Below, one piece after another: positions 16,441 through 20,738 of a stretch of 20,738 nucleotides of DNA. The translations under genes were made by a program, and so were the position numbers. Origin of the DNA: GCA-2731375 sp046582635 (GTDB lineage Bacteria > Pseudomonadota > Alphaproteobacteria > GCA-2731375); assembly GCA_046582635.1 (NCBI GenBank), contig JAYGEA010000181.1, forward strand, positions 1 through 20,738. Direction: 5' to 3'. Numbering within the stretch: the stretch's first letter is position 1; the number at the start of each line of letters is the position of its first letter. The notes below the pieces were generated by a model. That model did not search any database. It saw only the letters and a program-made list of their open reading frames with translations, and was not told where the DNA came from.

Positions 16441-16571
16441 TCCAAGTTGGCATCCCGGTGGTCGGATTGGCGTCTGATATTGCCGTCACGCACGCACGCA
16501 GGGCGCAAAACCCGGCGCTGGCGATGTTGGTTCATTCCCTTACCGCGCTCCACACTATGTCCACGGGGAAA

Positions 16572-16599
16572 ACACTATCAATCCGGCGCAAATAGTCAA
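16572..16599 (-). promoter_or_regulatory. Candidate promoter for the miaB-lnt gene run
   Basis: On the minus strand TTGACT (16599-16594) is followed after 16 bases by TAGTGT (16577-16572). The -35 is good and the -10 is weak. It would give a leader of about 210 nt before miaB, including the palindrome at 16421-16440. Confidence 0.4.
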
Positions 16600-16720
16600 G
16601 AAAACAGACCGCCGTCAACCTGAAAAATCAGGCCGCTTCCCCAACCGGCAACGCCCCCCACAATGCCCCCCACAACGCAGTTGCCAATTGGATATATTCG
16701 GCAATGCTCCGGGCGCCGGC

Positions 16721-17182
16721 CTAGCCCCGGTCACCATCGTCACCGTCACCACCGTCACCGCCGCCATTATCATCTGTTTTCAATGGCAGGCCGTATAGCT
16801 CCATCCGATGGCCAACCAGCCGATAGCCCAGTTGGGCGGCGATTTTTTCTTGCAGCGCCTCTAAACCCGCATCCTGAAATTCGATGACGGCGCCGCTGGC
16901 GGTATCGATCAGATGATCGTGATGGTCCCGTTCCGCAATTTCATAGCGGGCGCGGCCATCGCCGAATTCCAGGCGCTGCAGGATGCCCGCCTCCTCGAAA
17001 ATGCGCAGGGTGCGGTAGACCGTGGCAATGGAAATTCTGGCATCAAGCAGGCTGCCACGGCGATAAATTTCCTCGGCATCGGGATGATCATCCGCCTCCG
17101 AGAGGACCTGGGCCACCACCCGCCGCTGCCCGGTCATGCGCAGGCCGCGTTCCTGGCAAAGCCGTTCGATCCGGATCGACAT
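16721..17182 (-). CDS. fur: Fur-family metalloregulator (alphaproteobacterial Fur/Mur type)
   Basis: Fur-family repressors sense metal and bind operators as dimers. The 153-aa protein has the winged helix (RMTGQRRVVAQVL; ISIATVYRTLRIFEEAGIL) and the dimerisation domain with the metal motif DHHDHLID. The CxxC pairs of gammaproteobacterial Fur are missing: DTASGAVIEF replaces the LDCGKVIEF type, as in alphaproteobacterial Fur/Mur proteins, so the metal could be iron or manganese. The C-terminal 15 residues are a Gly/Asp run (GGGDGGDGDDGD) encoded by a short repeat of ACCGTC-like units at about 16731-16767. The gene lies 37 bp after mucR on the same strand and may be read from the mucR promoter. 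Confidence 0.9.
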   Translation of the reverse strand: MSIRIERLCQERGLRMTGQRRVVAQVLSEADDHPDAEEIYRRGSLLDARISIATVYRTLRIFEEAGILQRLEFGDGRARYEIAERDHHDHLIDTASGAVIEFQDAGLEALQEKIAAQLGYRLVGHRMELYGLPLKTDDNGGGDGGDGDDGDRG

Positions 17183-17219
17183 TTGGCGTCACAGGCCCGA
17201 TTACGCCCGCGGCCGCGAA

Positions 17220-17642
17220 CTAGACCGCGCTGCGGCGGCTTCTAGAGGTGCCCAGGCCGATTTTCTTGGCCAGTTCCCGCCGCTGCTCAGCGTAATTCGG
17301 CGCCACCATGGGGTAGTCCGAGGCCAGACCCCAGCGTTCGCGGTACTGATCCGGGGTCATGTCGTAGGCGGTTTTCAGATGCCGTTTCAGCATTTTCAGT
17401 TTCTTGCCATCTTCCAAACAGATAATATAGTCGGGCGTGATGGACTTGCGGATCGGAACGGCGGGCTGTGGTTTTTCCGCCACCGGCGGGACTTCCTTGC
17501 CAAGTTCCGCCAAGGTAGCGTAAACCTGCTGGATCAATTGCGGCAGTTCACTGACTGGAACACCATTGTTTGAAACGTGTGAAGCAACTATATCAGCAGT
17601 TAATGCCAATAGTTCGCTCAGATCGGCGGTTTGTTCAGCCAT
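17220..17642 (-). CDS. mucR: MucR/Ros-family transcriptional regulator
   Basis: MucR/Ros proteins are alphaproteobacterial DNA-binding regulators that favour AT-rich DNA and often act as global silencers. The 140-aa protein has the N-terminal oligomerisation helix (LLALTADIVASHVSNN) and the Ros-type domain (DYIICLEDGKKLKMLKRHL, MTPDQYRERWGL, YPMVAPNYAEQRRELAKKIG). Of the four Ros zinc ligands, Cys75 and His88 remain; the second position is Asp78 and the last histidine is replaced (KTAYDM), so this is probably a zinc-lacking member. ATG 17642 was chosen for its GAGGGGG ribosome-binding site and for the match to the family start. It is divergent from the TusA-like gene across an AT-rich gap. 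Confidence 0.92.
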   Translation of the reverse strand: MAEQTADLSELLALTADIVASHVSNNGVPVSELPQLIQQVYATLAELGKEVPPVAEKPQPAVPIRKSITPDYIICLEDGKKLKMLKRHLKTAYDMTPDQYRERWGLASDYPMVAPNYAEQRRELAKKIGLGTSRSRRSAV

Positions 17643-17706
17643 ATAATTGGCCCCCTCAAGTAAGATTTTTTTCGTAAAAATGCACAAATTATATAATGTC
17701 GGCATT

Positions 17707-17735
17707 ATTCTAAGATTATGCCTCTGTTTTGGCAA
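17707..17735 (-). promoter_or_regulatory. mucR promoter
   Basis: On the minus strand TTGCCA (17735-17730) and TAGAAT (17712-17707) are separated by exactly 17 bases, each 5 of 6 to the sigma-70 consensus. Transcription would begin near 17700, about 58 nt before the mucR ATG. The surrounding 17643-17785 is very AT-rich with many TA steps, the kind of DNA MucR binds, so autoregulation is plausible. Confidence 0.6.
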
Positions 17736-17785
17736 TAGAAAAATAGAATTCATCCGACAATATATCGAGTATTTGGAATATTATT

Positions 17786-18037
17786 ATGAAAACCGACGTA
17801 TCTGAACATTTTTTGGACATAACGGACCAGATTTGCCCAATGACCTTTGTGCGCACCAAGTTATTGTTTGAAAAGATGTTATCAGGCGATCGGGCGATCA
17901 TTCGGTTGCAGGGTGTGGAGCCTTTACAAAATGTCCCTCGTTCCGTGCGCGAACATGGCCATCGGATTATCTCTCTATCGCCGGAAGATGCCGACAAACC
18001 GGACGGACCGCAACTACTAGTGATTGAAAAATCTTAA
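17786..18037 (+). CDS. TusA-like sulfurtransferase family protein
   Basis: This 83-aa protein fits the small SirA/TusA/YeeD fold. The family CP motif is present (Cys17-Pro18 in DQICPMTFVRTKLLFEKM), followed by a predicted beta-alpha pattern (DRAIIRLQGVEPLQNVPRSV; HRIISLSPED). TusA-type proteins pass sulfur as a cysteine persulfide, in tRNA thiolation or other sulfur trafficking; the acceptor here is not evident. GGA lies about 10 nt before ATG 17786. It is the only plus-strand housekeeping-type gene in the window, divergent from mucR, and the last gene before the mobile-element region, which begins within 10 bp of its stop. Confidence 0.85.
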   Translation: MKTDVSEHFLDITDQICPMTFVRTKLLFEKMLSGDRAIIRLQGVEPLQNVPRSVREHGHRIISLSPEDADKPDGPQLLVIEKS

Positions 18038-18043
18038 TATTCA

Positions 18044-18090
18044 TACCAAAGTACGGATTTTGAGACCCATATAAATCGTTTCAGAGACCC
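18044..18090 (+). repeat. Diverged copy of the palindromic element's terminal repeat
   Basis: Over 47 bp this matches the reverse complement of 5696-5650 at about 40 positions without gaps: TACCAA, GTACGG, GAGACCCATATA, ATCGTTTCAG and GACCC are conserved. It is preceded by TCA, which fits a T-N-A target like the TTA of the 5439-5696 element. It lies directly before the transposase remnant, so it is probably that element's left end. Confidence 0.7.
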
Positions 18091-18336
18091 GTCGCGCCGC
18101 GAGGGCGCCTTCGGCACGATATACAGATGATCGACGCCCCGTCTATACGCGTCCATCTACATGCCGCGGACGGTAAAAAAAGGATCTCCGGTCCCGTTGC
18201 ATGGGTCGCTCGCGGGGCGGCCTGAATACGAAGATCCATGCCCTTGTCGATGCCTTGGGTCAGTTGGTAGTTCCGAAGCTGATCGAGGGTCGGGCCGCCG
18301 ACGGCCGTAGCGCCGAAGGCAGGCTCGAAAGTCGTC
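18091..18336 (+). pseudogene. IS5-family transposase remnant
   Basis: A fragment of a DDE transposase of the IS5 type is split over two frames. The first frame ends MIDAPSIRVHLHAADGKK (from 18127). The second carries KKDLRSRCMGRSRGG (18182-18221 region), then NTKIHALVDALG, and fades after EGRAADGRSAEG near 18320. The frame change, a step of -1, coincides with a run of seven A at 18175-18181. The N-terminal half and the C-terminal part with the final catalytic Glu are missing, so it cannot be active. The left end (18044-18090) is related to the MITE-like element near 5.4-5.7 kb. Confidence 0.75.
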
Positions 18337-18451
18337 TGTTAAAAACTCTAAAAGCCTTGATACGCTTGCGGTTTTCTTTGATTTGAAGCATTCCTAATTG
18401 CAAGAAAGTGATGGTTTGGCCGTGCTTTCCTTGCGATTTTGATTGAACGAA

Positions 18452-18471
18452 CCCGCTAACGCGGGATTTTT
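18452..18471 (+). terminator. Terminator-like hairpin upstream of the recombinase gene
   Basis: CCCGC TAAC GCGGG followed by A and five T is a compact intrinsic-terminator shape. At the front of the element it could stop transcription entering from outside, or be part of the IS91-type end. The stem is only 5 bp. Confidence 0.45.
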
Positions 18472-18491
18472 ATGATGGGTCTGGCGGGTTT

Positions 18492-18548
18492 GGTCTCCTG
18501 ATGGAAGGGTTTTGAGTGTTGCAGCTCTGAACCCTGGATCAGGAGACC
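18492..18548 (+). promoter_or_regulatory. Leader hairpin that buries the recombinase ribosome-binding site
   Basis: GGTCTCCTGAT (18492-18502) pairs perfectly with ATCAGGAGACC (18538-18548). Inside, GGGTT (18507-18511) pairs with AACCC (18530-18534) and GAG with CTC, leaving an 8-nt loop. The right arm contains the AGGAG that serves ATG 18554, so an RNA that includes the whole leader would hide the ribosome-binding site. A transcript starting inside the leader would not form the structure. Confidence 0.65.
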
Positions 18549-18553
18549 ATCCA

Positions 18554-19459
18554 ATGACCGAGACGACCTCACGCGTGAACACACGACCGCGCCCACAACA
18601 TAGTCCCTTGCGCCGCCGTATGACCGAAGACATGACGGTGCGCAATCTTTCGCCGGCCACGCAACGATCATACCTGCATGCGGTTGGGAAGTTCAGCCGT
18701 TATTATGGCCGCTCGCCGGATCGGCTGGATGAGGAGGACGTGCGGTCCTATCAGGTCTATCTGGTCAGCCAGGGGATTTCCTGGCCATCGCTCAATCAGA
18801 CGGTCTGCGCCCTGCGGTTCTTCTACGGCGTCACGCTGAACCGGGCCGAGATCCCGGAACGTATTGCTTATGCCCGCACGCCCCGCAAGCTGCCCGTGAT
18901 CCTGGCGGCGGATCAGGTGGTGCGCTTTCTCGAGGCGGTGCCAAGCCTGAAGACGCGCACCGCGTTGACGGCGGCCTATGGGGCGGGATTACGCGCCTCG
19001 GAAGCGGTCAGCCTGAAGGTGGCGGATATCGATAGCCTGCGGATGCTGATCCAGGTGCATCACGGCAAAGGAGCGAAGGATCGCAGCGTCATGCTGTCGC
19101 CCCGGCTGCTGATCATCCTGCGCACCTACTGGCGCCTGGCCCGGCGACACCAGCGGGGGGAATGGCTGTTTCCCGGCCGCAATGGGAGCAAACTGATCGA
19201 CCCGCAAGTCCTGTACGCGGCCTGCCGCTCGGCGACAGCGGCGGCGGGGCTCACCAAGCGCGTCACCGTGCATACCCTGCGCCACAGCTTTGCCACCCAT
19301 CTGCTGGAGAACGGTGTTGATATCCGCATCATCCAGGTGCTGCTTGGACACAGTAATCTCTCGAGCACGGCCCGCTATACAGAAGTGGCGAGCCATACCA
19401 TACGGGCCACCGAAAGTCCCCTGGAACGCTTGAACCTGGAAGTGGTGCCGCCGGCCTGA
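18554..19459 (+). CDS. Tyrosine-type site-specific recombinase/integrase
   Basis: This 301-aa protein is a phage-integrase-family recombinase. The N-terminal SAM-like DNA-binding domain covers about residues 22-105 (MTVRNLSPATQRSYLHAVGK). The catalytic domain carries the full set: Arg147 (GAGLRASEAVSL), Lys172 or Lys175 (HHGKGAKDRSV), His240-x-x-Arg243 (HTLRHSFATHLLENG), His266 (LLGHSNLSSTARYTEV) and the nucleophile Tyr275. ATG 18554 has AGGAG 9 nt upstream; a TTG start at 18512 is less likely. Its partner transposase begins 9 bp after the stop. Such genes accompany IS91-type transposases in many Proteobacteria; the recombinase may resolve or assist the element. It looks intact. Confidence 0.92.
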   Translation: MTETTSRVNTRPRPQHSPLRRRMTEDMTVRNLSPATQRSYLHAVGKFSRYYGRSPDRLDEEDVRSYQVYLVSQGISWPSLNQTVCALRFFYGVTLNRAEIPERIAYARTPRKLPVILAADQVVRFLEAVPSLKTRTALTAAYGAGLRASEAVSLKVADIDSLRMLIQVHHGKGAKDRSVMLSPRLLIILRTYWRLARRHQRGEWLFPGRNGSKLIDPQVLYAACRSATAAAGLTKRVTVHTLRHSFATHLLENGVDIRIIQVLLGHSNLSSTARYTEVASHTIRATESPLERLNLEVVPPA

Positions 19460-19468
19460 CCTCGGGAT

Positions 19469-20485
19469 ATGCGCCCGGCTTTGGAGGTTGCGGATATCTT
19501 CCGCCGTCATGGCGGTGCCTATCGGGCCGCCCATGATGGCCACATGGGCCGTGTTGAACGCCGGATCATGGCCGCCATTGAGGCCTGCCGCACGGCGGCA
19601 CTCGGCGGCCATGTCGAGGCCTGTAATGACTGCGGTCATGACCGCATCGCCTACAACTCCTGCCGCAACCGCCATTGTCCGAAGTGTCAGGGGTTGGCTC
19701 AGGCCACATGGCTGGCCGACCGGCAAGCCGATCTGTTGGACGTACCCTACTTCCATGTGGTCTTCACCCTGCCGGCGGAGATCGCGGCCATCGCCTATCA
19801 GAACAAGGCAAAGGTCTATGCCATTCTCTTCAGGGCCGCCGCCGAGACCTTGCGCACCATCGCCGCCGACCCCCGGACCGGCATAGGACACCTGGGTGCC
19901 GGGATCGGCTTCATCGCCATTCTGCATACATGGGGGCAGACCCTCGGCCATCATCCACATCTCCATTGTGTCGTACCCGGCGGTGGCGTGGCGCCGACCG
20001 GCCCCGAAGGGAATGAGAGGCAATGGATCGCCTGCCGCCCGAACTTCTTCCTACCCATCCATGTGCTCTCACGGCTCTATCGACGGCTGTTCCTGGAACA
20101 GTTGCTGGCGGCGTTTGATGCCGGCCAGCTACAGTTCTTCGGCGAGCTTGCCGAGCTTGCCGGGCCGGGCGCGTTCGCCGCCCATCTGGCACCGTTGCGC
20201 AAAATCAACTGGGTGGTCTACGCCAAGCCGCCATTCGGTTCGCCCGAACAAGTCCTCGCCTATCTCTCCCGCTATACGCACCGTGTCGCCATCGCCAACA
20301 GCCGGTTGGTGGCCATGGACGGCAACGAGGTCCGCTTCCAGTGGCGTGATTACCGCCAGAACAACAAAACCAAGGTGATGGCGCTCAAGGCTGATAAGTT
20401 CATGCGCTGCTTCCTCCTCCACGGCCTGCCCGACGGCTTCCACCGCATCCGCCATTCGTATGCTGCAAAGTACTGTTATAATTAG
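19469..20485 (+). CDS. IS91-family transposase, C-terminally truncated
   Basis: IS91 transposases are HUH (rolling-circle) enzymes. The 338-aa frame has an N-terminal zinc finger (Cys52, Cys55, Cys65, Cys70, Cys73 in CNDCGHDRIAYNSCRNRHC), the HUH histidines (His164 and His166 in GHHPHLHCVVPGGG), and the tyrosine region YLSRYTHRVAIANSRL (Tyr265, Tyr269). Similarity to the family ends at GFHRIRH (about 20457); the last nine residues (SYAAKYCYN) are foreign, encoded by AT-rich sequence. Family members continue with a further stretch after RIRH, so the protein is truncated, probably by deletion or later insertion. The catalytic parts are present, but function is doubtful because the element's right end is also gone. 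Confidence 0.88.
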   Translation: MRPALEVADIFRRHGGAYRAAHDGHMGRVERRIMAAIEACRTAALGGHVEACNDCGHDRIAYNSCRNRHCPKCQGLAQATWLADRQADLLDVPYFHVVFTLPAEIAAIAYQNKAKVYAILFRAAAETLRTIAADPRTGIGHLGAGIGFIAILHTWGQTLGHHPHLHCVVPGGGVAPTGPEGNERQWIACRPNFFLPIHVLSRLYRRLFLEQLLAAFDAGQLQFFGELAELAGPGAFAAHLAPLRKINWVVYAKPPFGSPEQVLAYLSRYTHRVAIANSRLVAMDGNEVRFQWRDYRQNNKTKVMALKADKFMRCFLLHGLPDGFHRIRHSYAAKYCYN

Positions 20486-20573
20486 TATATTTTTTCTGGT
20501 CCATGACTAGTCCCACAATTGGTCCCACACTGTGATCTGATAATTTGTTGGTGATGACGGCACTAAGGGCCGT
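20458..20573. other. AT-rich junction after the truncated transposase
   Basis: No gene is seen. Base composition drops sharply from the GC-rich transposase to AT-rich sequence, then a partial repeat appears: TCCCACA twice at about 20510-20528 (spaced by ATTGG), next to a related GGTCC. The region joins the broken IS91-type unit to the resolvase-like scrap and may mark a deletion or insertion point. Confidence 0.5.
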
Positions 20574-20630
20574 ATGTTCGAGGCCCAGGTTCGTGACCTA
20601 GAGGCCGTCGGTTGCGAGAAGGTCTTCGGT
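20574..20630 (+). pseudogene. Possible serine resolvase/invertase fragment
   Basis: MFEAQVRDLEAVGCEKVFG resembles the stretch that follows the YARVST motif of resolvase/invertase proteins (pattern: L-x-x-Q-x-x-x-L-x-x-x-G-C-x-x-x-F). The catalytic-serine region upstream is missing; a stop lies about 25 bases before. The frame stays open to the window edge, but after Gly the similarity fades exactly where the opposite-strand DUF5681-like frame begins to look convincing. It is a short match, so it could be chance. Confidence 0.35.
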
Positions 20631-20729
20631 GTACTCGCGAGCCAACTCACGCACATTGCCGACCTCACGGGGGCGGCCGCTGGGATTGCCGCTTATGCCG
20701 GGTATGAAACGACCGCTCTTGTCGCGCAT
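20598..20729 (-). CDS. Short DUF5681-like protein (probably truncated)
   Basis: A 43-aa minus-strand frame from ATG 20729 contains SGRFIPGISGNPSGRP, followed by EVGNVRELAREYTEDLL. The motif G-x-S-G-N-P-x-G-R-P followed by a helix is the signature of DUF5681 proteins, small proteins often found in prophages and mobile elements, sometimes near terminase genes. GGTGAG lies just before the ATG. The family is usually longer, and here the frame stops right after the helix begins, in DNA that looks like a resolvase on the other strand, so it is probably cut off. More of its context may lie beyond the right edge. Confidence 0.5.
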   Translation of the reverse strand: MRDKSGRFIPGISGNPSGRPREVGNVRELAREYTEDLLATDGL

Positions 20730-20738
20730 GGTCTCACC

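Larger units (their letters stand above)
16358..16720 (-). other. fur-miaB intergenic region with palindrome and direct repeat
   Basis: These 363 bp carry no recognisable gene. They hold a minus-strand promoter candidate (16572-16599), a 9+2+9 palindrome, TACCGGTGT / ACACCGGTA (16421-16440), about 65 bp before the miaB start, and an 11-bp direct repeat, GCCCCCCACAA (16653-16663 and 16665-16675), just past fur. A small stem CCTGA/TCAGG (16619-16632) follows fur but lacks a U run, so I do not call it a terminator. If miaB began at GTG 16489, part of this region would code for a hydrophobic N-terminal extension. Confidence 0.6.
18441..20457 (+). mobile_element. IS91-type unit: tyrosine recombinase plus truncated transposase
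   Basis: A tyrosine recombinase and an IS91-type HUH transposase lie 9 bp apart on the plus strand, preceded by two hairpins (18452-18465 and 18492-18548) that are probably the left-end structures. The left boundary is estimated from where IS5-type similarity fades and hairpins begin; the right end is lost because the transposase similarity stops at about 20457. Such recombinase-transposase pairs are known in the IS91 family. The lost end should contain the replication origin of the element, so this copy is probably immobile. Confidence 0.65.

Noticed and set aside
16358..16489. Membrane-anchored N-terminal extension of MiaB
   Set aside because: The frame is open and hydrophobic, but it lacks a ribosome-binding site and MiaB homologues start at the KKLFIRTYGCQMN region; the TTG at 16357 fits better.
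16653..16675. Start of a tandem-repeat array or CRISPR near fur
   Set aside because: Only two copies of an 11-bp C-rich unit occur, too few for an array.
18989..20023. Minus-strand frame of about 344 codons across the recombinase and transposase
   Set aside because: It spans two well-supported plus-strand genes and has no recognisable domain.

Overview
The window looks like a chromosomal segment of an alphaproteobacterium with fairly high GC. Rhodospirillales-like is my best guess; the order is an inference. Support comes from the Fur-family protein of the alphaproteobacterial type (no CxxC), a Ros/MucR regulator, an XRE regulator directly upstream of metK, and the orders rimP-nusA-ylxR-infB and miaB-phoH-(pgpH)-ybeY-corC-lnt. 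The second order is the miaB-ybeZ-ybeY-ybeX-lnt cluster known from other Proteobacteria, here with a 7TM-HD gene inserted.

From 1 to about 17.6 kb almost every gene lies on the minus strand and serves translation, RNA handling or the envelope. Reading in the direction of transcription: mucR and fur (regulators); miaB, phoH, pgpH-like, ybeY, corC and lnt, a tightly packed run with overlapping stops and starts (tRNA thiomethylation, PhoH ATPase, HD hydrolase, YbeY rRNA endonuclease, CBS protein, lipoprotein acylation); an XRE regulator with its own promoter; metK and trmB (SAM synthesis and a SAM-using tRNA methylase, overlapping); and rimP, nusA, ylxR and infB (30S maturation, transcription elongation, initiation). 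infB runs off the left edge.

Two parts are not housekeeping. (1) Between trmB and rimP lies a 258-bp nested palindromic element at 5439-5696. It has perfect 23-bp outer inverted repeats, a TTA on each side, and two internal hairpins of about 90 bp that are inverted copies of each other with compensating stem changes. A diverged copy of its end recurs at 18044-18090, next to a decayed IS5-type transposase, so the element looks like a structured MITE.

(2) From about 18.04 kb to the right edge is a graveyard of mobile DNA on the plus strand: the IS5-type remnant, an IS91-type unit (intact-looking tyrosine recombinase plus a zinc-finger/HUH transposase cut short at its C-terminus), then a scrap resembling a serine resolvase and, on the opposite strand, a short DUF5681-like reading frame. 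The recombinase ribosome-binding site is buried in a long hairpin, which suggests protection from outside transcription. A TusA-like gene (17786-18037) and the divergent mucR promoter mark the border between housekeeping and mobile regions. I see no rRNA, tRNA or CRISPR array.
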